Notes under the pieces: generated by a model
What the model was told of the DNA's origin: nothing
The model's input: only the letters and a program-made list of their open reading frames with translations
Database searches by the model: none
Made by a program: the position numbers and the translations under genes
Part shown: one piece after another, positions 16,324 to 25,065 of the stretch
Position numbering within the stretch: the stretch's first letter is position 1
Layout: each line of letters begins with the position of its first letter
From: Amycolatopsis thermalba
GTDB lineage: Bacteria > Actinomycetota > Actinomycetes > Mycobacteriales > Pseudonocardiaceae
DNA: 54,374 nucleotides
Reading direction: 5' to 3'
Assembly: GCF_003385215.1 (NCBI RefSeq)
Contig: NZ_PQHW01000042.1
Location: 1-54,374 of the forward strand

Positions 16324-16836
16324 ATGCGAGCCGTGGGTGCGGAGCGGGCCAGGGGGCAGTTGGTGGAGGAGTACGGCCCGGCGTGGTCGCCGGGACCGTT
16401 CGAACGAGGCACCGACGGTCCCCACATCGTTCTCGCGGGCGTCGACGGCTCCCCCACCGCGCTGCGGGCAGGTGCCTACGCGGCCGGGCTCGCCCGGCGG
16501 CAGCGGTCGCGGCTGGTGCTGGTCTACGTGCTGGCGCCGCCGGCGTGGACGGGCATGGCGACCGGCTACCTCACGGCCGCCCAGGAGCAGGCCTACGAGG
16601 CGACGATCGACGAGATGCGCAGGCCGATCCGCGACCTGGCCGACGAGGCGAACATGCCGATCACGTTCATCGTCCGCCGGGGCGACGCCTTCACCGAGCT
16701 GCGGCGCGCGGCCGTCGAGCTGCATGCCGACCTCGTGGTGGTGGGCGCGTCGGAGAGCCGGGGACACCGCATCGTCGGCTCCGTGGCGAACCGCCTCGTG
16801 CGGTCCGGCCTCTGGCCGGTGACGGTCGTGCCCTGA
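16324..16836 (+). CDS. Universal stress protein (UspA family), single domain
   Basis: 170 residues. Core begins at about residue 37 with HIVLAGVDGSPTALRAGAYA and ends GSVANRLVRSGLWPVTVV, the conserved last strand. The nucleotide-binding loop GASESRGHRIVGSVA keeps a G-x(n)-G-S pattern related to G-2x-G-9x-G(S/T), so ATP binding is plausible. About 36 residues precede the Usp fold. ATG 16324 or GTG 16333 can start it: GATAAT at 16320-16325 lies where a -10 would put transcription at 16332-16333, so a leaderless GTG is quite possible. No -35 is visible. Confidence 0.87.
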   Translation: MRAVGAERARGQLVEEYGPAWSPGPFERGTDGPHIVLAGVDGSPTALRAGAYAAGLARRQRSRLVLVYVLAPPAWTGMATGYLTAAQEQAYEATIDEMRRPIRDLADEANMPITFIVRRGDAFTELRRAAVELHADLVVVGASESRGHRIVGSVANRLVRSGLWPVTVVP

Positions 16837-16890
16837 CCAGTACCGGCCGCGCAACCTCGCCGGTGCCCGCTCGGCCGAGCTCACCACCGG

Positions 16891-16912
16891 CGGGCCTGCT
16901 CCGGCAGGCCCG
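16891..16912 (+). terminator. Terminator after the universal stress gene
   Basis: A 9-bp stem CGGGCCTGC / GCAGGCCCG with loop TCCG, followed by ATTTCTCA. It lies 54 bp after the stop. Confidence 0.75.
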
Positions 16913-17511
16913 ATTTCTCAGTGAGAGGCAGGGCATCGAGGGTGGCTGTGGATCGGTTTGTGCGGGCGCGGCGCCAGATCGCGGGACAAGGCCCGTGGCG
17001 ATTCAGGATGATCGGGGCGCAAGTCCACCGCCGCCGAGGGCAGCCAGCCCCCGGCGCCGGGCACCGCCGCTCAATCCGGCGCAACCGGAGCAGCGCGAGC
17101 CCGAGCAGGAGCAGCGCGAGCCCGAGCAGCTCAGCGTCGCCAGCTCCAGCCGGCCGCCGAGACCGCGCGGCCTCTGTCATGCAGCCAGCCGCAACCAGAC
17201 CCAGCCGAGCAAGCCCGTGCGGGGTAACCGATGCCAGTGCCAGGCATTGCCTCTCCCCCAGCGCAATCACACCCACGCACACCCCAACGGGCCCGGCGGG
17301 ACCACCTCCAGTCGGCCGCCGCTGCCGCACAGCCCGCAACCAGCACCCACGCCCTGCCCAGCAAGCCCCTGCGGGGCAGTCAATGCCGGTGCCGCCCATC
17401 GCCCCACCGCAACCACGCCAACGCGCACCCCGCAGGCCACGCACCACCGCCTTCAGCCGGGCACCGCTACCGCGCGGCCCGGGTCACGCCGCCGACGCCG
17501 CGCGGCCCGAG
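16913..17511. repeat. Noncoding GC-rich stretch with internal duplications
   Basis: No gene is supported here. Two 21-bp copies of GGAGCAGCGCGAGCCCGAGCA lie head to tail at 17087-17128. A diverged duplication of about 150 bp follows: the segment from about 17145 (CTCCAGCCGGCCGCCGAGACC) is echoed from about 17308 (CTCCAGTCGGCCGCCGCTGCC), sharing CCGCAACCAG, GCAAGCCC(G/C)TGCGGGG and GATGCCAGTGCC/AATGCCGGTGCC. Long open frames cross it in several directions, which is usual for such composition and not evidence of coding. Confidence 0.6.
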
Positions 17512-18558
17512 TCACGCGCGGGCGATTCGGTCCAGTGCTTGCTCGAACAGACTGACCGTGGCCGCGTGGAGGCGGTCGCCGGTGGAGCGGGGTGCCTTGC
17601 CCGCGCAGGCCCGCGCGTGGGTGCCCTCCAGCACGATGCCCAGTTTGAAGCACGCCAGCACCGCGTACCAGGCGATCGCGGACGTGTCCCGCCCCGAGTG
17701 GTCGGCGTAGCGGGCCACGATCTCCTCTTCGGTGGCGAGGTCGCCGGCCGTGGCGAGGCCGGTCCAGCCGAGCATCGGGCGGGTGCCCGGCCAGGTGGCC
17801 AGCAACCAGCCGAGGTCGAGGAGCGGGTCGCCGATCGTGCTCATCTCCCAGTCGACGATCGCCGCCACCGCGGCGTCCTCGCGGGAGAACAGCACGTTCG
17901 CCAGGTGGTAGTCGCCGTGCAGGATGCCTGGTGTCCACTGCCGCGGCACGTGGGACGCGAGCCACTCCGCCACCGCCGGCACGCCCGGGATGTCCGGTCC
18001 CGGGTAGCCCTCGTGGCCAGCGTAGGAGTCCAGCTCCGCGAGCCACCTCGGCACCTGGCGCTCGAGGAACCCGTGCGGCCGCCCGAAATCCGCGAGCCCC
18101 ACCTCCTCGTGGCCGACCGACCCGAGCGCCGCCAGCGCGTCGGCCATCGCCAGGCCCATCTCGTGCCGCAGCGCGGGCCGGGTCGCGTGCGGCTCCGGCA
18201 GTTCGAGGGTCGCGTTGAAACCGTCGACCGGCTCCATGAGGTAGAAGACCGCGCCCGGCAGGACCGTCTCGTCCGGGCAGGCCGCGATCAGCTCCGGATG
18301 CGGCACCGCGGTGCCCGACAACGCGGCGAGCACCCGCATCGCGCGGCGCAGCACGTCGTTGCTGCGCGCCCGCCGGTGGCGTGGCCCGCTGCGCAGCACG
18401 TAGGCCCGGCCGCCGCGGCGGAAGGAGACCATCAGGTTCTGCGTGCCGCCGGCGATGGGCGCCAGATCCTCGACGGGGCCGCCCGGCAACCCCTGACGGT
18501 CCATCCACACGCCGACGGCCCGCAGCTCCCCCGGCGACAGGACGTCGGCCTCCGGCAT
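17512..18558 (-). CDS. Phosphotransferase family protein (APH/ACAD10-11-like kinase fold)
   Basis: 348 residues from ATG 18558, preceded by GAAGGAGGGG. Kinase-fold motifs: catalytic loop HGDYHLANVLF (His214, Asp216) and metal-binding IVDWEMSTIGDPLLDLGW (Asp236). GGTQNLMVSF near 37 is the nucleotide loop. The wording of these motifs is that of the ACAD10/ACAD11 N-terminal-like bacterial group, linked to acyl-CoA or hydroxyacyl metabolism, rather than true antibiotic kinases. The frame remains open far upstream through tandem repeats, which I exclude. No adjacent acyl-CoA dehydrogenase is present to fix its role. Confidence 0.85.
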   Translation of the reverse strand: MPEADVLSPGELRAVGVWMDRQGLPGGPVEDLAPIAGGTQNLMVSFRRGGRAYVLRSGPRHRRARSNDVLRRAMRVLAALSGTAVPHPELIAACPDETVLPGAVFYLMEPVDGFNATLELPEPHATRPALRHEMGLAMADALAALGSVGHEEVGLADFGRPHGFLERQVPRWLAELDSYAGHEGYPGPDIPGVPAVAEWLASHVPRQWTPGILHGDYHLANVLFSREDAAVAAIVDWEMSTIGDPLLDLGWLLATWPGTRPMLGWTGLATAGDLATEEEIVARYADHSGRDTSAIAWYAVLACFKLGIVLEGTHARACAGKAPRSTGDRLHAATVSLFEQALDRIARA

Positions 18559-18631
18559 CGGGCCCCTCCTTCGCTTCGGGTTGCAACATGGCAGACGGAC
18601 TGGGGACAGCGGAAGCCCAGCGCGCCGACCA

Positions 18632-18838
18632 GCGCGCCACGGGATGCCACCGGTGCCCGCCACCGCATGCCGCCGGCGCTCGCCACCGCACGCCGCCCGC
18701 GCTCGCCACCGCACGCCGCCCGCGCTCGCCACCGCACGCCGCCCGCGCTCGCCACCGCACGCCGCCCGCGCTCGCCACCGCACGCCGCCCGCGCTCGCCA
18801 CCGCACGCCGCCGGTGCTCGCCATGGCATGCAGCTGGT
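18632..18838. repeat. 23-bp tandem repeat, 9 units
   Basis: Unit GCTCGCCACCGCACGCC+GCCCGC. Units begin at 18632 (diverged), 18655, 18678, 18701, 18724, 18747, 18770, 18793 and 18816 (diverged). The five from 18678 to 18792 are identical. It lies between the divergent phosphotransferase (18558) and MarR (19066) genes, inside a 507-bp gap that otherwise holds only the MarR promoter region. Identical neighbouring units point to recent expansion. There are no unique spacers, so it is not CRISPR. Confidence 0.92.
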
Positions 18839-18996
18839 GCCTTCCAGCGTTGAGGGGCTCCGGTTGCTCGGAGCGGGCACCACACGTCCGGCGGCAACCG
18901 CGCCGCCGGTGGACAGCAGCCTGAGAGCAGGGTGGGTGGGCGGACGCCGAATTCGACAGTCCCGGCCTGTCGCCCTTCCGACGCCCGCGGACGGCA

Positions 18997-19059
18997 AACG
19001 TTAGGCCCGCCAACGTTGAACCGGCAAATGATTCGGCGTCCAAACGTTTCCGTTACACT
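18997..19059 (+). promoter_or_regulatory. MarR promoter region with three AACGTT sites
   Basis: AACGTT palindromes occur at 18997-19002, as CAACGTTG at 19011-19018 and as AAACGTTT at 19042-19049. TACACT at 19054-19059 is a good -10 and would start transcription at about 19066, the A of the MarR ATG, so the mRNA is probably leaderless. The -35 is weak. The third site lies in the spacer, consistent with autorepression. Confidence 0.6.
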
Positions 19060-19065
19060 CCGGCC

Positions 19066-19512
19066 ATGGACACGACCGCCTCCGGACGGCTGCGCGCCCT
19101 GCCCAGCTGGCTGCTCACCCAGACTGCCCACCACGCGCACCGGCTCGTCACCGAGGGCCTGTCCGAGGCCGGCGCCCGCGGCTACCACTACCGCCTGCTG
19201 GCCGCTCTGGAGGAGTCCGGCCCGGCGAGCCAGGCCACGCTCGGCCGGCGCAGCGCCATCCACCTCTCCGACCTGGTGGCGACCATCAACGAACTGGCCG
19301 ACCGCGGCCTGGTGAGCCGCGAGCCGGACCCGGCCGACCGGCGCCGCAACGTCATCACGATCACCGCGGACGGCCGCCGCCACCTCAAGCGCCTCGACAA
19401 GCAGATCGCCCGCATCCAGGACGACCTCCTCGCCCCGCTGAGCGACCAGGAGCGGGAACAGCTGACCGGCCTGCTGTCCAGACTGCTGCGCCACCACACG
19501 CCGGACGCCTGA
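19066..19512 (+). CDS. MarR-family transcriptional regulator
   Basis: 148 residues. Winged helix: ASQATLGRRSAIHLSDLVAT (about 52-71) is the DNA-recognition part, and the wing is SREPDPADRRRNVITIT, with the DxRRR-type signature of MarR. Flanking helices (N-terminal PSWLLTQTAHHAHRLVTEGL; C-terminal LSDQEREQLTGLLSRLLRHH) make the dimer. There is no ribosome site; start ATG 19066 agrees with a leaderless transcript. Its divergent neighbour is the phosphotransferase gene 507 bp away, a possible target. Confidence 0.9.
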   Translation: MDTTASGRLRALPSWLLTQTAHHAHRLVTEGLSEAGARGYHYRLLAALEESGPASQATLGRRSAIHLSDLVATINELADRGLVSREPDPADRRRNVITITADGRRHLKRLDKQIARIQDDLLAPLSDQEREQLTGLLSRLLRHHTPDA

Positions 19513-19604
19513 GCACTGCGGCCACGGCAACAGGCGTTGGTGATGAAGCTGGGTGTGTTCGTGGTGCTACAACCGACGGGCTGAGCACTGCGACCACGGT
19601 CACA
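19509..19604 (+). repeat. 24-bp direct repeat pair after the MarR stop
   Basis: CTGAGCACTGCGGCCACGG plus CAACA at 19509-19532 recurs with three changes at 19581-19604, 72 bp later. The first copy contains the MarR stop codon, so a small local duplication of the gene's end seems to have occurred. Function not evident. Confidence 0.6.
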
Positions 19605-19677
19605 CGACGCCCGGTTTCGGCAAGGCCCGGCTGGGTAGTCTCACCCGACCGTTGAGCAGCCAGCGGAGGGAGCCCGC

Positions 19678-20130
19678 GTGACCGACTTCTGGATCGACAA
19701 CGCCCTGCAACGGGTACTGAGCCACCCCACCGACGTGCGCACCCTGCGGGAATCGGCCGCCGCCTTCCTCGACGGCTGCACGGTCGAGTCGGTCACGGAC
19801 GCGCTGCTCGTCATCGACACCCTGGCCAGCGCCGCCTACGACCAGGGCCGCCTGCCCGCCACACTCCGCCTCGTGCGCGAGGGCACCCAGTCCGACTGGC
19901 TGCGGATCTCGCTGGCCGCGCCCGGCATCGAGCTGCCCTCCGCGGACAGCGGCTTCGGCACCGGCCTGCACGTCCTGACGACCTGCGCGGCCCTGTGGGG
20001 GCGCAGCGGCGAGGGGGACCATGCCGCTCTCTGGGCGCATCTGCCACTCGTGGCTGCCGTACCGGCCGCACTTCACGTAGCGTTTACACATGGAGTCGCC
20101 CCTGATCACCGACCGGCTGCTCATCCGTGA
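19678..20130 (+). CDS. Degenerate GHKL/anti-sigma-type ATPase-fold protein
   Basis: 150 residues from GTG 19678 after GGAGGG. The order DALLVIDTLASAAYDQGRLP, then TLRLVREG, LRISLAAPG, and GFGTGLHVLTTCAALWGRSG ending ALWAHLPL matches RsbW-like ATPases of actinobacteria (normally DAxLVVSELVTNAVxHG and GRGLxLVxALAxxWG ending VWAEL). The N-box Glu and Asn needed for Mg-ATP are replaced (DTLASAAYDQ), so ATP binding is doubtful. It may be a scaffold or a decayed anti-sigma-like regulator. Its last 41 bp overlap the following GNAT gene in another frame. Confidence 0.55.
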   Translation: MTDFWIDNALQRVLSHPTDVRTLRESAAAFLDGCTVESVTDALLVIDTLASAAYDQGRLPATLRLVREGTQSDWLRISLAAPGIELPSADSGFGTGLHVLTTCAALWGRSGEGDHAALWAHLPLVAAVPAALHVAFTHGVAPDHRPAAHP

Positions 20131-20635
20131 CTGGACGGTCGACGACGCCGAAGCCGCACTCGCGATCTACGGCTCGGAAGAGGTCACGCACTGGCTGACC
20201 CCGGCGATGGACCGGGTCGGCGATGTCGCCGCGATGCGCGCGGTGCTGCACGCCTGGCGTGAGGCCCAGCCCAACCTGCCGCCGCCCCGCGGCCGGTGGG
20301 CGATGGAGCGCCGGGAGGACGGGCAGGTGATCGGCGGCCTGGGCATCCGCCTGCTGCCGCCCTACGACGAGGACCTCGAGCTCAGCTGGCAGCTGCATCC
20401 CGAGGCCTGGGGCCAGGGCTACGCCACCGAGGGCAGCCAGGCCCTGATCAGGTGGGCGTTCACGCAGGACACCGACGAGCTGTTCGCCGTCGCGCGTCCG
20501 AACAACATTCGGGCGATCGCCACCGCGAAGCGGCTCGGCATGCAGTGGGTCGGCGAGACCACCAAGTACTACGACCTGCGCCTGCAGGTCTACCGCATCC
20601 GGCCGGGCGACCTGGACGACGCGCCGGGGACTTGA
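20090..20635 (+). CDS. GNAT-family N-acetyltransferase (RimJ/RimL type)
   Basis: 181 residues starting MESPLITDRLLIRDWTVDDA, the usual opening of RimJ/RimL-like acetyltransferases. The acetyl-CoA loop is HPEAWGQGYATEGSQALIRW (Q/RxxGxG/A type) at about 103-122, and ARPNNIRAIATAKRLGMQWV near 140 is the conserved Asn-containing final helix. It acetylates an amino group of a protein or small molecule; the target is unknown. ATG 20090 lies within the preceding gene, so translation is probably coupled. Confidence 0.88.
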   Translation: MESPLITDRLLIRDWTVDDAEAALAIYGSEEVTHWLTPAMDRVGDVAAMRAVLHAWREAQPNLPPPRGRWAMERREDGQVIGGLGIRLLPPYDEDLELSWQLHPEAWGQGYATEGSQALIRWAFTQDTDELFAVARPNNIRAIATAKRLGMQWVGETTKYYDLRLQVYRIRPGDLDDAPGT

Positions 20636-20794
20636 CCACCACACCGGCCGCGCGGTTCACTGACTGACGGGTCGACGTCGCCGCAAAACCGAACGGGATT
20701 CTGCCGGGTTCGGCAACCGACCCTGACGAGTACCGGGCGTCCAGGGCAATTCGGGCGCCGCGGAGGAGAACGACGTTCGGAAGGTGGGCAGGCC

Positions 20795-22318
<1,524 letters not shown>

Positions 22319-22322
22319 CGTC

Positions 22323-23078
22323 ATGCGGTACGACGTCAACACCTCGATCCTGTTCACCGAGCTGGCGCCGGAGCGACGCCCGGCCGCGGCGGCGGAGGCC
22401 GGGTTCGCGGGTGTGGAGTCGTGGTGGCCGTTCGCCGGTGTGCCCGGTGACCGCGAGGTCGAGCGGTTCGTGACGTCGATCGCCGACGCCGGGGTGGAAC
22501 TGGTGTCGCTCAACGTGCCGCACGGCGACCTGGCGGCGGGCGAACGGGGGCTGGCCGCGTTCGCCGCGCGGACGGCCGAGTTCCGGGACGGCGTGGACAT
22601 CGCGGCCGCGATCGGGCGGCGGCTCGGGTGCCGGTTGTTCAACGTGCTGCCGGGCAACCGGACCGGCGGTTCGCGCGAGGTGCTGCTGGACAACCTCGCC
22701 TACGCCGCCGAGCGGTTGCCGGGCACGGTGCTGCTGGAACCGCTGTCCGGCGCGCCGGACTACCCGCTGCTGCGCGCCGCCGACGCGCTGGCGCTGGCGG
22801 ACAAGGCCGGCGCGGACAACATCGCGCTGCTGGCGGACGTCTACCACCTCGGCAGCAACGGCGACGACCTGGACGCGCTGCTCACACCGCCGCTGCTGGC
22901 GCGGACCGGGCACGTGCAGGTGGCCGACGCACCGGGCAGGCACGAGCCGGGCACCGGGACCCTCGGCGTGACGGCGTGGCTGGAGCGCCTGGCCGCGACC
23001 GGCTACGCGGGCTGGGTGGGGCTGGAGTACCTGCCGACCGGGTCCACTGTGGACAGCTTCGGCTGGCTCGCTGGTTAG
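22323..23078 (+). CDS. Hydroxypyruvate isomerase-family TIM-barrel enzyme
   Basis: 251 residues, xylose-isomerase-like TIM barrel (AP_endonuc_2). MRYDVNTSILFTE opens strand 1; VESWWPF and LVSLNVPHGDLAAGERG follow Hyi proteins; metal/acid positions are in VLLEPLSG (Glu), LLADVYHL (Asp and His), HVQVADAPGRHEPGTG (His, Asp, Glu) and VGLEYLPTG (Glu). Hyi interconverts hydroxypyruvate and tartronate semialdehyde. No glyoxylate carboligase or tartronate semialdehyde reductase gene is adjacent, so the physiological substrate may differ. It follows the ligase by 4 bases. Confidence 0.87.
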   Translation: MRYDVNTSILFTELAPERRPAAAAEAGFAGVESWWPFAGVPGDREVERFVTSIADAGVELVSLNVPHGDLAAGERGLAAFAARTAEFRDGVDIAAAIGRRLGCRLFNVLPGNRTGGSREVLLDNLAYAAERLPGTVLLEPLSGAPDYPLLRAADALALADKAGADNIALLADVYHLGSNGDDLDALLTPPLLARTGHVQVADAPGRHEPGTGTLGVTAWLERLAATGYAGWVGLEYLPTGSTVDSFGWLAG

Positions 23079-23146
23079 GACACCTCGAACCGCGGCACGA
23101 CCAGCAACTGCCCCGGCCACCCGCGGTCTTCGTCCGGCACGCCCCG

Positions 23147-23614
23147 TCAGTCCCCGGCCTTCCGGGCGGCCGCGTCGTCGGCCACGACCACGCGTCGCAT
23201 CAGGTCGACGAGCGTCCGGCGTTCCGCTGTGGACAGCACGCCGAGCGACTCCTCCTGTGAGGCGTGCGCCACCTCCTGCAGGCGCCGCACCAGCCTCCGC
23301 CCCGAATCGGTCAGCGCGGCGCGCTGGCGGCGGCGGTCCTCCGGATCGCGTTCGCGCCGGACGAAACCGCGTCGCTCCAGCACGTCCAGGTACCCGACCA
23401 GGTGGCTGCGGTTGAGCCCGAGCCGGTCGGCCAGCGCGTGCTGCGCCAGCGGCCCGAAATCCGACAACCCCGTCAGCACGGCGAAGTGCGGCAGCCGCAG
23501 GTCGTGCTCGGCCAGTGCCGCGACCAGCCCGCGATGCCCGATCCGCGCCACGTGGCCGGCCAGGTACGAGGGCAGGGCGAGCAGGGTCGGCGGGCGCGTC
23601 TCGCGGTCGTCCAT
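23147..23614 (-). CDS. MarR-family repressor of the divergent MFS gene
   Basis: 155 residues. Winged helix: AQHALADRLGLNRSHLVGYL (about 57-76) with wing VRRERDPEDRRRQRAALT, the MarR signature. It is divergent from an MFS gene starting 54 bp away, and the gap holds an inverted repeat placed over that gene's promoter. A MarR/efflux pair responding to a phenolic or lipophilic compound is the likely arrangement. Confidence 0.9.
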   Translation of the reverse strand: MDDRETRPPTLLALPSYLAGHVARIGHRGLVAALAEHDLRLPHFAVLTGLSDFGPLAQHALADRLGLNRSHLVGYLDVLERRGFVRRERDPEDRRRQRAALTDSGRRLVRRLQEVAHASQEESLGVLSTAERRTLVDLMRRVVVADDAAARKAGD

Positions 23615-23631
23615 GACGGCGATCCTACCCC

Positions 23632-23667
23632 CTGGACGTAATAATGTCGTCGTGTAATCATTACGTC
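23632..23667 (+). promoter_or_regulatory. MFS promoter covered by MarR-type inverted repeat
   Basis: GACGTAAT (23635-23642) and ATTACGTC (23660-23667) are perfect 8-bp inverted arms 17 bp apart; the second abuts the MFS ATG at 23668. CTGGAC (23632-23637), a 17-base spacer and TAATCA (23655-23660) could be the promoter, putting the start at about the ATG itself. The arms thus cover both -35 and -10. Confidence 0.62.
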
Positions 23668-25065
23668 ATGACACGAACTTCCGCTCCGTTCGCCGCGCTG
23701 CTGATCGCGGTGCTGTCCTTCTCGTTGCTGCAGACCATGCCGGTGCCCGCGCTGCCGGCCCTGCAGGCCGAGTTCGGCACGTCGACCACCACCGTGTCCT
23801 GGGTGCTCAGCGCGTTCCTGCTCACCGCGTCGGTGGCCACCGGGCTGCTCGGCCGCCTCGGCGACATGTTCGGCAAGCGCCGCGTGCTGCTGGCGTGCCT
23901 CGCGGTGTCCGCGGCGGGCACGCTGCTCGCCGCGGTGGCCCCGTCCATCGGCGTGCTGATCGCCGCCCGCGCGATCCAGGGAGCCGGGGCCGCGACGTTC
24001 CCGCTCGCGTTCGGCATCGTGCGCGACGAGTTCCCGCGTGAGCGGGTCCCGGTCGCGATCGGCTGGATCAGCTCGACCTTCGGCATCGGGTTCGGCGCCG
24101 GGCTCGTCATCCCCGGGGTGATCGTCGACGCGCTGGGCTGGGAGTGGATCTTCTGGCTGATGCTCGCGGTGATCGTCGCCGGCATCGCCGCGGTGACCGC
24201 GTTCGTGCGCGAGTCGCCGGTGCGCTCGCCGGGCCGGGTGGACTGGGCGGGCGCCCTGCTGCTCACCGGTGGCCTGGTCGCGCTGCTGCTGGCGATCAGC
24301 GAGGGCCGCGTGTGGGGCTGGGGCTCGGCGGCGATCGTCGGGCTGTTCGCGGCCGCCGCGGTCCTGCTGGCCGTGTTCGCGCTGGTGGAGAAGCGCCTGG
24401 CGCGGCCGCTGATCGACATCGGGCTGCTCGGCCGTCCCGCGGTGCTGACCTCCAACATCACCGCGCTGATCATCGGGTTCGGCATGTACGGCGCGTTCAC
24501 GCTGGTGCCGCTGCTGGTCGAGACGCCGTCGCAGGCCGGGTACGGCTTCGGCGCGTCGGTCACCGAGGCCGGGCTGTTCATCATCCCGATGGCGGTGACC
24601 ATGCTGTTCGCCAGCCCGCTCGCCGGGCGCATCGGCGCGAAGGCCGGGTTCAAGCTGCCGCTGGTGCTGGCGTGCGTGGTCGGCGCGGCCGGGTTCGTGG
24701 TGTTCGCCGTCGCGCACGGCACGCAGTGGCCGATCTACCTGGGCAACGGGATCCTCGGCATCGGCGTCGGGTTCGCCTTCGCGTCGCTGGCCAACCTCGT
24801 CGTGGGCGCGGTCGACCCGCGTCAGACCGGGGAGGCCACCGGCGTCAACACGATCATGCGCACCATCGGCGGCACCTTCGGCGCGCAGATCGCGTCGACC
24901 ATCGTCACCGGCGAGGTCATCCCCGGCACGCGGTTCCCGGTGGAATCCGGCTACACCACGGCGTTCGTGCTGTCCGCGATCGCGATGGGCGTGGCGGCGC
25001 TGGTCGCGCTCGCCGGCCCGGGACGGCTCGTGCCCGCCGCCCGCCCCGCGGTGGCGAGCCGATGA
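23668..25065 (+). CDS. MFS exporter, DHA2 (14-helix) type
   Basis: 465 residues with about 14 hydrophobic segments. LGRLGDMFGKRRVLLA (about 65-80) is the MFS loop 2-3 signature; GAGAATFPLAFGIVRDEFP is the helix 5 region of DHA2 exporters (EmrB/LfrA-like). Proton-driven export of a hydrophobic compound is likely. ATG 23668 was chosen over 23644 because the upstream codons lie in the operator and have no ribosome site; the mRNA may be leaderless. Its stop overlaps the next ATG (ATGA at 25062-25065), so the flavoprotein is in the same operon. Confidence 0.9.
   Translation: MTRTSAPFAALLIAVLSFSLLQTMPVPALPALQAEFGTSTTTVSWVLSAFLLTASVATGLLGRLGDMFGKRRVLLACLAVSAAGTLLAAVAPSIGVLIAARAIQGAGAATFPLAFGIVRDEFPRERVPVAIGWISSTFGIGFGAGLVIPGVIVDALGWEWIFWLMLAVIVAGIAAVTAFVRESPVRSPGRVDWAGALLLTGGLVALLLAISEGRVWGWGSAAIVGLFAAAAVLLAVFALVEKRLARPLIDIGLLGRPAVLTSNITALIIGFGMYGAFTLVPLLVETPSQAGYGFGASVTEAGLFIIPMAVTMLFASPLAGRIGAKAGFKLPLVLACVVGAAGFVVFAVAHGTQWPIYLGNGILGIGVGFAFASLANLVVGAVDPRQTGEATGVNTIMRTIGGTFGAQIASTIVTGEVIPGTRFPVESGYTTAFVLSAIAMGVAALVALAGPGRLVPAARPAVASR

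Noticed and set aside
17512-18558. Aminoglycoside resistance kinase
   Set aside because: Motif wording (HGDYHLANVLF, DWEMSTIGDPLLDLGW) is that of the ACAD10/11-like group, not of antibiotic kinases.
18632-18838. CRISPR array
   Set aside because: 23-bp identical units touch one another; no spacers, no cas genes.
18432-19004. Repetitive proteins in several frames across the 23-bp array (23-residue repeats)
   Set aside because: A 69-base multiple of the unit makes any frame repeat; no start signals, all frames open equally, and it lies in a regulatory gap.
17512-19530. 672-residue form of the phosphotransferase reading through the tandem repeats
   Set aside because: The added part is repeat-derived and antisense to MarR; ATG 18558 has a strong ribosome site and fits the family's size.
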